Position numbers and translations under genes: made by a program
Shown: positions 1 through 12,642 of the stretch, one piece after another
Position numbering within the stretch: position 1 is the first letter of the stretch
Layout: each line of letters begins with the position of its first letter
DNA from: Caprella mutica
Lineage: Eukaryota; Arthropoda; Malacostraca; Amphipoda; Caprellidae
Reading direction: 5' to 3'
Length of the DNA: 64,000 bases
Assembly: GCA_947561585.1 (NCBI GenBank)
Contig: CANNZV010000117.1
Span: 248,001 to 312,000, forward strand
The notes under the pieces: model-generated
Told to the model about the DNA's origin: nothing
The model's input: the letters and a program-made list of their open reading frames with translations, nothing else
Database searches by the model: none

Positions 1-3000
1 ATGTTGCCATTACTAATAAACAATGAGGTTTATATCAAACTGTATTTTCACAGTTTGACATCATTTAAGTTGTTTGTACAAGAGAACACGTAAGTTTTCA
101 GTAATTTAATAGTGGTAGCAATATCTCTTTCTACGGTAAAACACAGAGAAAATGTACCTCGGCCTCATTGAATCCAAAAACGAAATGTAATCGAATGAAA
201 GAGATCATGAGAAGCCCATTCTAGTATTCTATGATATAGGCAGCACTGTCAATATACCCATCTTTATTATCCTACCGAAATAGGAAAATTCAAAAGGAAG
301 GTTAAAGTCCTTTGGATTTTTCAACGAGCTTCATAACATCTCTTTCAGGTAGGAACGTATTTGAGTTTTCGTAAGTCTTACTCTTGGTGAAATATTCAGA
401 GCTGTTCAAATATTGGTATTGCAAGCTATGTTGCAGATAAAAATGCGACCGTTGGAAAGCTTCGCTGACTCTTTTCCTTATCCAGGTATTTACAAACTGG
501 TTGAAAGAGAGAAAAAGAAGCTACTCGTATCTCCTTCTATGAGCTTGTTTATTCTTTCCAATTAGAATTAACATTTTAATGCTCACTACAATGAAATGAA
601 ACAGCGAATGCACACGCTAACTTTTCTGAATATTATCGGCAGTGAATGAGACCATTACTGTCGGGATTGCAGGAAAATCCACACCAGGAGAATGCGATAT
701 ATTTATATGAGAAGAAACTCATTAAATCTGCTTCAGAGTGCAGATCATACACTCCAAAAACTAAACTAGATATTTATTTACATTAATAGACATTGCAAAG
801 CTGCATTCAAAGTTATCTCAAAAACATTATGATGATATAGGAGAAGTTAGTTGAAGGCATTCATCTTTTCTGAAAAAGTTTGACTGCTCTAGCCACTATG
901 TTTTACAGCTGAACTGAATAGACACTAACAATTCTTCATAAGACTCTCCAAATTGGTTTCCTTTGTAAAGTTCATTCCAAGGAAACAGAAGGAAACAGTG
1001 AAGTTGTGAAAGGGAAATTGAGCATTTGAGAAACTGCTTCCATGTGTGAACTCTGTTATGCTTATGTCTTCTCTTTCACCATTAAAACAACTGGCAATAG
1101 CAGTAAAAATTATTCAATATTAGGATTAATACGAATTAAATATGAAATTCTAACGAATAACATTTATTTCAATTCTAATATGAATAATGAATCGAGTTAG
1201 ATTGAACATCAAATAAGACATGGAATGCGGTAGCAGAACATTTACTCGATGCTTTTGAATACGTTTATACGTTTATAGCGTCGCTATGTCAACTTAAGAT
1301 TCCATGGAAGGACTATAGCCAGTCAACCGTGGTGAGTTGCTGAATAGAATGTTGGTGCACAGAACTCTTGTTGTCTGCAGAGTTTTTGCTTTGTCGGTGG
1401 AGTGGTCTAAGCCTCTTACAGAAGATCAGAATCTCCTGCTTCCGAACAACAAAACACGACAGCAGTGCTGGATGAACATTGCCTAGAGAGTGCCAAGTGT
1501 CAAACTCTCGTCACTAGGTATTCCTCCGCACATTCACCCTCCTAATTCTTGGAATTTGGCTAACCAAATGGACCATTAGCATAGATATAGAGATAAATAA
1601 TTCTCAAATTTTTCTACTCATAATAAATATACTTTTCATTGTAGCTATATATTTGATTGGAATATAAGCATAAAATATTCTACTTCCATTTTTGTTATTA
1701 TAGCTTATATTCAATTTCAACCAATTGTCATTTAATTCACAATCGTTAAAGCTACACATTATTAAGAGTACCTTCTTATAAAATAGATTAAAATAATATT
1801 AATACTCAATGCTTTAGTAATAATATACGAGGGAGGACATTCGAAAATATATTGTACACTAAATTTAATATTTTTCCAAAGATCAACATTCTATTTGGAT
1901 TTCAGAAAAACCCAATTCTCATTATTTCAATAAAATGCATTCATTCGTGACCGTTTGAAAGACTTGATAAGTTGAAATGTTTCCACTGAAACATATTCAA
2001 TAGGAATGAATATATTTTTAATTCATTAGTATTCTGTTGGAATGTTCGCTATGTCCACAATACGTGCTCAAAATTCATATTTTCTTTTCAAGTATTTTGA
2101 ATTATTTCCAATCTAATTACAACGAGGTGTGACATAATATGACAAACTGAGTATATTTATTTACATTGAATTAACGGGCACGTAATTCGCATTTGCGTTT
2201 ATTCAAAATTGATTATTAATTCAAAATGGAACCCTGCAAGGATAACTTTAATAACTACAGGAAACTATCTATAGAATAGCTTCTATTGATATTGAAGACT
2301 TGATTGGTGCGATTGCATTATGCCTAGCACTAGCACTAGTGATAATAGTCTCCATAACCAGTCATTGCCTGCCCTAGACGACGCATCAAAGTTTTGAAGT
2401 CGCTCTCAAGGGGAGATGCAGATTGTTTGGTGAGTATTCCAGAGGTAGAGTAGTTAGGAGAGCATTTGACATGCCTGTATAATCGGGCCGCTTGCAATAA
2501 CAAAGCATTGCACAGGAACAAAGGGCTTCCTAATGTCAGTGGATGGTGCAGGAGACCCACAGGCAAAGTCAGGGCACAAAGCACTGCACAGAGACAGGAT
2601 AAAGGAACCAAATGCTAGACAAAGTACCAATTGGAATAAAGCAAATACAAGACTTTAGAACAGTTTCTTGGCGAGTGTTTCAGCTAAGGAATGTATATGA
2701 AAGCGATATCGCATTCTTGACGATCTCAAACGGTTATTCGGAAAATTGAAACGGGAATTAAATGGAAAGATGAGGAGTAACCAATACTTAAATAGGGCAT
2801 TGACATTGAGGAGGTAGGAATGTTGAGGATTCAGTGAAAAGTTTATTTAATACACAGATATAATATTTCATTATAGGTGTTTACATGCATGAATAAATCC
2901 ATATTATTATAGCCTACTATAAATTAGCTAATGAATCACATCTTTGGATAGTCTGTCATATTAAGGGATAGGATAATATCCATTAAAGTGGATAATAATA

Positions 3001-3362
3001 ACTTATATGTAATACTGAACATATCAAATGGTTCTGACATGTCGATAACAGAAAAGGAAAAATTCTTGAAGTGACAGTAAATAAATTTTGAAATGTTTCA
3101 ATTAAATAAAAAAAATATTTGTTTCCAAAGAGAAATTCTTGCGGAAGATGATGTCAGAGATAGTAAAAAGTTATTAAATAATGTTAGTACTTCATGAAGT
3201 TTGACAGGTTTGTGATTCATGCATGGGTAATGTTGTGAGTCAATAAAGATGCAGATGTCTTTTGACAGATAACGTCATAAATTTGGCCACACGAATCTTC
3301 TCTTTTACTAAAACTTGGAATAAAAAATGACCAACCAATCTGAGTTGGATTGCAATGGACTG
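1..3362. other. Single-copy AT-rich sequence, no gene seen
   Basis: No coding exon, RNA gene or mobile element recognised. The only sizeable frames are 91 codons at 2336-2611 (minus) and 88 codons at 3240-3506 (minus, overlapping the 18-bp repeat); neither resembles a known protein. Confidence 0.6.
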
Positions 3363-3492
3363 TGACATCAGAGTTGAGAATGACGTCAGAGTTGTGAATG
3401 ACGTCAGAGTTGTGAATGACGCCAGAGTTGTGAATACGTCAGAAAAAGACTCAATATTGAGAAAGACGTCAGAGTTGTGAATGACGTCAATT
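3363..3492. repeat. 18-bp tandem repeat carrying CRE-like TGACGTCA sites
   Basis: About seven degenerate copies of GACGTCAGAGTTGTGAAT. The octamer TGACGTCA, the palindromic cAMP-response element recognised by CREB/ATF bZIP proteins, is perfect at 3381-3388, 3399-3406 and 3482-3489, with one-base variants at 3417, 3434 and 3464. A further perfect TGACGTCA lies at 4509-4516 and a half-site at 3268. Whether this has regulatory meaning is unknown; it may be only a by-product of the repeat unit. Confidence 0.8.
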
Positions 3493-4770
3493 TTGAGGAT
3501 TACCATTATGTTTTGACAGAGAATCTTATAAAAGAAATGAATTTAATTTCTAAAAAACACTATTAGATGAAAAATAAGATATTAGTAATGAAATTTGAAA
3601 TTAGTAATTAATATTACCTTCAATGACTTATTCACCAAAGACTGATAATTTTAAAATCATTATTAAATGAATATCAAAATCATGTCCACAGTTTTCACCC
3701 AAGAAGTCATTCCAAAGACAATTTAATGCGATAACTTGCATTCAATTGGTGGGAGATGACTGAGGCAAATGAGGCAATTCTATTATTGAATGCTATTAGA
3801 AATCACCTTAGTCTCCTAAATTTGAGGCAAGACAAATAGGCCATTCTTCCAATTACTATCGAACAAACACACGGAATAGTGAGCAACTGCCCCGTAGACT
3901 TTTAGATATTCACCATCACGACCCATATTTTAAACACAGCAAACTGATGTAGAATTATTGGTGTAGAAAAAAGTAGAGTGCTAATAATTATATGCAGACA
4001 GGTAATTTTAATTTAAAACTTATTGTTTGTACTTATTTTAAATTCCATTCGTTTGTAGTTAGTTTAGATATATTATTATTTTACGATATTTCTGAGTCTC
4101 TTAATTATAGATAGGTAATTATATATCCAAAGTTATCTTATCTTCATTTGCCATTTTAAATTCACAAATTTCGAATATAAAAAACACATTGAGAAAACAA
4201 TAATTTTATTCCGTAATTCCTTTTTATCATTTAATAAACATGGAAATACTATCAATATAATAATTATTAAGGAATAAACGCACTTTTAACGTAGAAATAT
4301 CAATTGAATAGAGTAGTTAAGATTTGGATAACTGGAAAATTTTATTGCTGTATATTATATTGATATATTCAATAAAATGTGAAATAATTAAAAGTAATGA
4401 ATCATTCATGTAGTTTAAGACCCATAAATCTGCTTTAGACACAGTGTGCTCATGTATGAAGAAAAGCTATGGTTTAACTTGTGAGTTTTATTAGCAAATC
4501 TGTGATGTTTGACGTCACAAGTGCAGCAGTAACTGAATAATCGAATTAAAGTCAAAGACGAGAAGTTGACTGAATGGATCAAACGGATACCAATCAGACG
4601 GAGTAGAGTAAACAGACCGGCTTGACAGAGAGTTGACAGGAGGTTAGACAGGTCTTCTATTGACAGTAGCACTGGGTTGACAGAGGGTTAGACAGGGCAG
4701 AGTTTAGTTTAACTACAGGTTAATATCCCATGAAAGATTAGTGAATAAAGTTCATAGAGCTTTATTAAAA
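3493..4770. other. Single-copy AT-rich sequence with a short GACAG-rich patch
   Basis: Mostly featureless. At 4612-4702 a loose repeat of TTGACAG(AG)(AG)GTTAGACAGG-type words precedes the 26-bp array. One perfect TGACGTCA at 4509-4516. Confidence 0.55.
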
Positions 4771-5563
4771 AATGAAGGCAATGTAGCTATGGATGGCATG
4801 AAGGCAATGTAGCTATGGGTGGCATGAAGGCAATGTAGCTATGGGTGGCATGAAGGCAATGTAGCTATGGGTGGCATGAAGGCAATGTAGCTATGGGTGG
4901 CATGAAGGCAATGTAGCTATGGGTGGCATGAAGGCAATGTAGCTATGGGTGGCATGAAGGCAATGTAGCTACGGGTGGCATGAAGGCAATGTAGCTATGG
5001 GTGGCATGAAGGCAATGTAGCTATGGGTGGCATGAAGGCAATGTAGCTACGGGTGGCATGAAGGCAATGTAGCTATGGGTGGCATGAAGGCAATGTAGCT
5101 ACGGGTGGCATGAAGGCAATGTAGCTATGGGTGGCATGAAGGCAATGTAGCTATGGGTGGCATGAAGGCAATGTAGCTACGGGTGGCATGAAGGCAATGT
5201 AGCTATGGGTGGCATGAAGGCAATGTAGCTACGGGTGGCATGAAGGCAATGTAGCTATGGGTGGCATGAAGGCAATGTAGCTATGGGTGGCATGAAGGCA
5301 ATGTAGCTATGGGTGGCATGAAGGCAATGTAGCTATGGGTGGCATGAAGGCAATGTAGCTATGGGTGGCATGAAGGCAATGTAGCTATGGGTGGCATGAA
5401 GGCAATGTAGCTATGGGTGGCATGAAGGCAATGTAGCTACGGGTGGCATGAAGGCAATGTAGCTATGGGTGGCATGAAGGCAATGTAGCTATGGGTGGCA
5501 TGAAGGCAATGTAGCTACGGGTGGCATGAAGGCAATGTAGCTATGGGTGGCATGAAGGCAATG
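4771..5563. repeat. 26-bp minisatellite, about 30 copies
   Basis: Unit begins ATGGGTGGCATGAAGGCAAT and ends GTAGCT. Copies are almost identical apart from one T/C site (CTATGGG versus CTACGGG) that varies along the array, and GGATGG in the first copy. The low divergence points to recent amplification or homogenisation. Each unit junction has AGCTA opposite TAGCT, a small self-complementary step. Confidence 0.97.
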
Positions 5564-5840
5564 AATGAACTCTCAAGAATCTGTCCATCAAGAGCAAGCG
5601 TTCAGAATCTGCCTGACAGCTTCAAGATGGAACTGATTGGAACATTGTCAGTTGGTAGCTATGGATATACAGACCTGCATTGGATGTTGTAGTGGTGTAT
5701 AGGGCATGTAGTAGTGTGTACAATATGGGACTTTAGCTTGTACTAAAGTCATTGAAAATGATATTTAGCCCTCAAACGGAAAAATATTTAAACATTTGTA
5801 TAATTAAAATGTGTTGTTTTGTAATAACATACAAAACTAG

Positions 5841-6034
5841 ATGACGTCCACTCGTAGAGCGTATACCTCCGCTGTCGCTTATAAAAGACCTTGACATTTA
5901 ACCTGTTGGCTCCCAAAATCTAATAAACTGGTTCCTGGATAATGAACATTGTCCCAGCATTTCCAGGTGATTTGTTTTATTATTTTTTTAGTTATGCGAA
6001 TAACAAGATGACAAATAAATAACTAAATGCCGAC
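5841..6034 (-). repeat. Dispersed repeat (ACCTTCGC family), inverted partial copy
   Basis: Read on the minus strand: GTCGGCATTTAGTTATTTAT, CTTGTTATTCGCATAACT, AGATTTTGGGAGCC, AAGGTC..TTTATAAGCGACAG then CGGAGGTATACGCTCTACGA. This is the order of 50655-51008, lacking the first ACCTTCGC segment and one internal duplicate. Confidence 0.78.
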
Positions 6035-6570
6035 TGAAACATTAGCTTCCGCAATCTGCAAATGTAAAAGTTAGAGATCACATCTACAAGTCTATGTCAA
6101 TCATTTTGTATGCAAACTGTGTCCATAAATGTAGAGATCTCCTCCATTTCCCTCTGCAGTCACACAATTTGGTGTATGTTTTGGTGACGAATAAACTGTT
6201 TGGGGTTTTATTTTGTTTGATTACTTGCGGTCATTTCTTTTATTGCAAAAATATAGAAGTTATGAAGATGAAATAGAGAGGTAGAGTTGCAAATAGCGGA
6301 GTTAGATAAACAACATATAAATAAGTTATAAGTATGATGCGTCACCTATATAATTTCCATTGGAGGACACACTAAATGATTACAAAATAAAAAAATTTCA
6401 TGCAAAGTAAATAATATCCCATTATGGATGTTTTAGTATATTTTTTATGTTTCGGAATACCTAGCGTATTATTTATTTTTCACGAATAAGATATTTTATT
6501 ATACTGTGAAAAATAGATGAACATTTTACCAAACAAATGTGGAAAACAGACATATTTGCCAGATGTCATG
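6035..6570. other. Single-copy spacer
   Basis: No recognised feature between the dispersed repeat and the 17-bp array; a 60-codon plus frame at 6094-6276 has no recognisable motif. Confidence 0.55.
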
Positions 6571-7609
6571 TTGATAGTACCTGTCAGTTGCTAGTACCTG
6601 TCAGTTGCTAGTACCTGTCAGTTGATAGTACCTGTCAGTTGATAGTACCTGTCAGTTGATAGTACCTGTCAGTTGCTAGTACCTGTCAGTTGATAGTACC
6701 TGTCAGGTGATAGTACCTGTCAGTTGATAGTACCTGTCAGGTGATAATACCTGTCAGGTGATACTACCTGTCAGTTGATAGTACCTGTCAGGTGATAGTA
6801 CCTGTCAGTTGATAGTACCTGTCTGTTGATATTACCTGTCAGTTGATAGTACCTGTCAGTTGATAGTACCTGTCAGGTGATAGTACCTGTCAGTTGATAG
6901 TACCTGTCAGTTGATAGTACCTGTCAGGTGATAGTACCTTTCAAGTGATAGTACCTGTCAAGGTGATAGTACCTGTCAGTTAATAGTACCTGCCAGGTGA
7001 TAGTACCTTTCAGTTGATAGTACCTGTCAGTTGATAGTACCTGTCAGTTGATAGTACCTGTCAGTTGATAGTACCTGTCAGGTGATAGTACCTGTCAGTT
7101 GATAGTACCTGTCAGGTGATAGTACCTGTCAGTTGATAGTACCTGTCAGTTGATAGTACCTGTTAGTTGATCGTACCTGTCAGGTGATAGTACCTGTCAG
7201 TTGATAGTACCTGTCAGTTAATAGTACCTTTCAGGTAATAGTACCTCTCAGTTGATAGTACCTCACAGTTGATAGTACCTGTTAGTTGATAGAACCTGTC
7301 AGGTGATAGTACCTGTCAGGTGATAGTACCTGTCAGGTGATAGTACCTGTCAGGTGATAGTACCTGTCAGGTGATAGTACCTGTCAGTTGATAGTACCTG
7401 TCAGGTGATAGTACCTGTCAGGTGATAGTACCTGTCAGGTGATAGTACCTGTCAGTTGATAGTACCTGTCAGATGATAGTACCTGCCAGTTAATAGTACC
7501 TGCCAGTTAATAGTACCTTTCAGGTGATAGTACCTCTCAGTTGATAGTACCTCACAGTTGATAGTACATGTCAGTTGATAGTACCTGTCAGTTGATAGTA
7601 CCTGTCAGG
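6571..7609. repeat. 17-bp minisatellite, about 61 copies
   Basis: Unit GATAGTACCTGTCAGTT, alternating with a form ending CAGGT. Many private substitutions (CTAGTACC, CCTTTCA, CCTCACAG, CCTGCCAG, TTAATAG) make this one of the more diverged arrays, so probably older. A decayed block with CTCTCAGTTG and CCTCACAG occurs near 7240 and again near 7530, consistent with block duplication. Confidence 0.97.
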
Positions 7610-10071
7610 CAAGAGCTGCAAGTCTGAGAGGCAGGTGCCAGACAAGTACCAGTGAAGTGTGTATTTCCATTTCTATACTCTCATTTCTACGCGCTATGAC
7701 GTAGTAAAAGTGGAGTGCCACGCCAAGCGGTTAGATGTAGCGTCTAAATGGTTCTCTACAACCGCGAATATTCTATTTGTAGCAATATGACATTTCCACA
7801 TTTTTATGCTTTTTTGGAGGAGAAATTGAATGTACTTTCCACTATAGATCATTTGATATACGCGATACATAAAAAATAATAGAGAATATATGGAAATGTT
7901 TGAGGTTCTATATAATTACGGTTATTTCATGTAAGCATTTTGAGAAAAAAAAATGATTGACTGTTGGCTATCTCCTAATGTAATGCTAGTAATACTATTC
8001 TAAAGTGTGAAGTACAGATAAAGTACTAATCATGGTACTAGAGATGTGGTGCTAGATATCTTCTAGGTACTGTGTAGGCCTAGATAGAATATGCCCTATA
8101 TTAAGTACAAACGTAAAGTATCAAATAGATCTATAAAGACCTACTGCAGGAAGTACTGCAGTAGTAAATGCTGAGGGAAGTACTGTGAGTTAGGCAGTAG
8201 ATGAGTGACCGTGAGTACTGTGACCCTAGGTACTAAGAGGAGTACTGTCACTCAAGGTACTGAGGTGTGTTTCTCACCCTGCCCTGTAGAGGGCGTAGCA
8301 GTCTCCGCATTGTGTCTATTGATTGGCTGAGCTCCGTGCAGGGGGGCATGGGGAGTCACAAGCCACACCCTTAAGAGACCCGTGTACCCTCCTAAGCCTC
8401 CCCCGCCGCCCCCTAGTGTGATCCCACTGCTGATACCACCACCTCCACCGTCCAGACTCCTTCTACTTCTTCCCAAAAAGACTTGGTAGAACTTTTAGAA
8501 CTCCTACCTGCTTAGATAGTTCAGCCAGCCATGCTTAGCTGGAATAGGTAGCTATGATACGGTGTGTGAAGGTATCTGGGATACGATGTGTCGTGGTATC
8601 TAGGATACGGGCTGCAAATAAGAATTACAATGATACAAATAAACGATATGGAAATTGATTAACATATTAAGTTACATTATTATTGAAGGATCTAAGTGAA
8701 AAATTTAGGATTTATCACTCAAACAAAAGCAAATATTGGGGCACATCTACACACTACTGATAAGCAGCAAAGATCTGCTAGTTGTTGCTTTTTATCAGGA
8801 CGTTGTGTTTGAGAGGCAGTGTTCATTCTCACCAGAGTGACCTTATCATCTGCTATCATTAGGAGAATTAAGGTCTGGCGGAGAGGCCCTTCGATTAGAT
8901 CTCCTACTCTGACGCTCAGAAACCCTTAGTAATTATCTTCGGCGGATGAACTTAAATTTGCTCTTAAATGTGGTAAATGCATTCTCAGTTTTTACAATTC
9001 ATTGATTTAAGTTTTCATTGATTGAGAAGAAAAGAAAGCTCTGTCAGAAACGTTTTCAACTACTTTTCTACTGATGAAAAGGAAAAGGAAGTTATTGACA
9101 TAAAAAATGCAAACCATGCATTCTTTCATGACACTAGAATTGTTTTATTTTAACTTTATTAAGTATATCTATAACTTATAAATACAAACAATAATTTCTT
9201 TGTTGGGGTAATAATAAATTAAATTTAATGAACATGAAACGTCTTCAAGAAATATTTCTTCAGATATTAATTCTAAATGAAGGGAAGTAATTTTAGTGTC
9301 TGAAGATCTTAGTTTCTCCGTAGATATGATTCTCTTCAACACTATCAACATAGATTGAATAAAACATAACCTTCCGCAAATTTGCGAAGGTAATTACTTA
9401 CTATTTTTGGTTTCAAAATAGTATTGATGTATGTATATTTTCATTGTGGAAGATAGAAAATATCTTATTTATCAAAATATTAATAAAAGATCGAATTCAA
9501 AAACTGCTAAATTATTGCTGGTGAACTCAGTCGTATACTCCATAGTGAGATGCCTCATTTTTCACAGTCCGTGTGCTCCAGTTTCCACACCTTTAACTAA
9601 CTCTTTACATTCCGTATGACACACTACCTCGCCTGGCTCAGCCTAACAACTTAACGAAGTAGAACCTTTATATTAGCGAGAGAAAATGTATTTTCGGGAC
9701 GGAAATAAAATAGTGGCCATGTTAATGAGGGCAGAGGACGCAACATTTATAGACTTTATTTATAGCATTCATTCTCAGCTTTTCTAAAGTCGCTTTGGTA
9801 AATTTACAGACTTCAATTTCCTCCTCCAGACTGGAGGTGCGTATAAAATGTTCGGATATATTAGAGTTTATATTTTAGTGTTCAAATAGAATATGTATGT
9901 ATATTAATAGGAGTTATAATGTAATCATACACAGTAATCTATTTTTCTATTCATTCCCAATTTATGCACAGTAATAAATATATTAGATTTTGATCAGTTA
10001 AAAATAACCAATATTGATATTTAATATAATGTAAACTTTCACATTTTAGATGAGAATGTGAGAGTTAATAT
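7610..10071. other. Spacer with scattered AGTACTG words and a GC-richer patch
   Basis: At 7998-8270 the words GTACTG, AGTACT and GGTACT occur about ten times without fixed spacing, possibly a decayed satellite. 8260-8480 is unusually GC-rich, with CCTCCCCCGCCGCCCCC and a 74-codon Gly-rich minus frame (8252-8476) of no known family. The remainder is AT-rich and featureless apart from the fragment at 9363-9400. Confidence 0.5.
9363..9400 (-). repeat. Dispersed repeat (ACCTTCGC family), terminal fragment
   Basis: On the minus strand, TAATTACCTTCGCAAATTTG then CGGAAGGTTATGTTTTA matches the first about 38 bp of 50621-51010. The terminus contains a small palindrome (CCTTCGCAAATTTGCGAAGG-like). Confidence 0.6.
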
Positions 10072-11365
10072 AGCTTTGGTATTAAGCTCTATCACTAACT
10101 ATAGCTTTGGTATTAAGCTCTATCACTAACTATAGCTTTGGTATTAAGCTCTATCACTAACTATAGCTTTGGTATTAAGCTCTATCACTAACTATAGCTT
10201 TGGTATTAAGCTCTATCACTTACCATAGCTTTTGTATTAAGCTCTATCACTAACTAGCTTTTGTATTAAGCTCTATCACTTACTATAGCTTTGGTATTAA
10301 GCTCTATCTCTAACTATAGCTTTGGTATTAAGCTCTATCACTAACTATAGCTTTAGTATTAAGCTCTATCACTAACTATAGCTTTGGTATTAAGCTCTAT
10401 CACTTACTATAGCTTTGGTATTAAGCTCTATCACTTACCATAGCTTTGGTATTAAGCTCTATCACTAACTATAGCTTTAGTATTAAGCTCTATCACTAAC
10501 TATAGCTTTGGTATTAAGCTCTATCACTTACCATAGCTTTGGTATTAAGCTCTATCACTTACCATAGCTTTAGTATTAAGCTCTATCACTAACTATAGCT
10601 TATGTATTAAGCTCTATCACTTACCATAGCTTTGGTATTAAGCTCTATCACTTACCATAGCTTTGGTATTAAGCTCTATCACTTACCATAGCTTTGGTAT
10701 TAAGCTCTATCACTTACCATAGCTTTGGTATTAAGCTCTATCACTAACTATAGCTTTTGTATTAAGCTCTATCACTAACTATAGCTTTGGTATTAAGCTC
10801 TATCACTTACCATAGCTTTGGTATTAAGCTCTATCACTTACCATAGCTTTTGTATTAAGCTCTATCACTTACCATAGCTTTGGTATTAAGCTCTATCACT
10901 TACCATAGCTTTGGTATTAAGCTCTATCACTAACTATAGCTTTGGTATTAAGCTCTATCACTTACCATAGCTTTTGTATTAAGCTCTATCACTAACTATA
11001 GCTTTGGTATTAAGCTCTATCACTTACCATAGCTTTTGTATTAAGCTCTATCACTAACTATAGCTTTGGTATTAAGCTCTATCACTTACCATAGCTTTGG
11101 TATTAAGCTCTATCACTTACCATAGCTTTTGTATTAAGCTCTATCACTAACTATAGCTTTGGTATTAAGCTCTATCACTTACCATAGCTTTGGTATTAAG
11201 CTCTATCACTTACCATAGCTTTGGTATTAAGCTCTATCACTTACCATAGCTTTTGTATTAACCTCTATCACTTACCATAGCTTTGGTATTAAGCTCTATC
11301 ACTTACCATAGCTTTGGTATTAAGCTCTATCACTAACTATAGCTTTGGTATTAAGCTCTATCACT
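10072..11365. repeat. 31-bp minisatellite, about 42 copies
   Basis: Unit begins AGCTTTGGTATTAAGCTC and continues TATCAC. Two main versions differ in the last bases: CTAACTAT and CTTACCAT. A second variable site reads GGT, TGT or AGT after AGCTTT. AGCTT and AAGCT within each unit can pair. The array ends at a diverged copy reading CACTCGCGTTAGC. Confidence 0.97.
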
Positions 11366-12642
11366 CGCGTTAGCTTTTTTCTGTCTAACATACAAGCGAA
11401 CAAGTGATGTCTGGTCATAAAGTAGCGAATGCATCAATCCGCTGGTGGGAAAATAGTTGGCATAATTGACATTGTTGTTAACAGAGAGCAATGGCATGGA
11501 GGCTATAAATCTGATTGGCAGCAACTGAATGTAATACCCAATAATTGCTACAACACAACTACTCTCATATTAGTTCATCCATTTAGTGAGCTTTTATAGG
11601 CTGCAAGTACAGTGAATATAGAAATAGATTATGTAGAAACTAATAGAGTGTGGAAAAAGCCAACCAAGTGGAAATTAAAACATAAATTGAAGTGTTAATG
11701 AGCCGTCAGGTATTTAAATATTTCTAAATTTAATACAGAAGTTACAAAATGGTGGTACTGCACATTCACACTAGAATTTGTAGCATTATATTTGTAGCTT
11801 TATATGAATTGTCATGTCATATTTAACCGAATGAAATTAAGAAGATAAGTTATTATTATATTGTTAATAAGTATTTGCGTATATAATTTATTGATTTCAA
11901 GTTCAAAATATAGGAATAACTTTGTAAAAAAAAAATGAAAAAAAAAATGAATCAATTCAATTAGATGTAATTTAATAAAAATCAATAAATATATGACCAT
12001 CAAAATATAGATATATAATTCATCTTCCATTCTTAGCAAGTAAATCTCTACGATAGAATTAGTAACATTAGCCAATAGACTAGAGACATTAACCCATCTC
12101 GTATCTCCATGGCAACCATTGCAGATGATAATCCTAACTTCGAAACAGATATTTCCAATATTCTGCCGAAGTTCTAATTGACCCCTAGAATTATAATAAT
12201 CAATTGAACAATATGAATCAACATTTATTGGCACGCTCCTCTCTGCCATTCTTATTAGGAAAGTTTTAATAGTTCTGCTCTAGAATTTGCGCAGAGTAAA
12301 ATAGCTAATTAATAACCAGAGAAAAGATGTACGTACTTACGGAAAGGGAGTTCAGCCGTAAAATGTGCCATTCGTGCGTAGTTAAATAGCAAACATGTAC
12401 GTACTTACGGACAGAGAGTTGTTACGAACAATGGACATACCTGCAAAAGAAAGAAGATATTAGTATATATTTTGAATAGAAATGGAGATTGTTCTTAATA
12501 ATTGAGAAGTGAATGAATAGGAGGAGATTGAATTCATTGAAATGAATTATACATTAAAAATGAAGATGTAGACACAAAGGTAACAACTTCATATATTGAA
12601 ACAATAACTAATTACATGGAATTATTATATATTCTTGATGAA
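11366..12642. other. Spacer with a 145-codon minus-strand frame of uncertain meaning
   Basis: The minus frame 12249-11812 starts MAERSVPINVDSYCSIDYYN and has a complex first 75 residues (two CYS-rich short stretches), then a low-complexity Ile/Leu/Phe tail caused by AT-rich DNA. I do not recognise it. A near-duplicate ATGTACGTACTTACGGA occurs at 12326 and 12395. Confidence 0.4.

Noticed and set aside
11812..12249. 145-codon minus-strand frame as a gene
   Set aside because: Only the first half is complex, the rest is AT-driven Ile/Leu/Phe; no family match, splice context or neighbouring exon. Kept as an uncertain note in the spacer entry.
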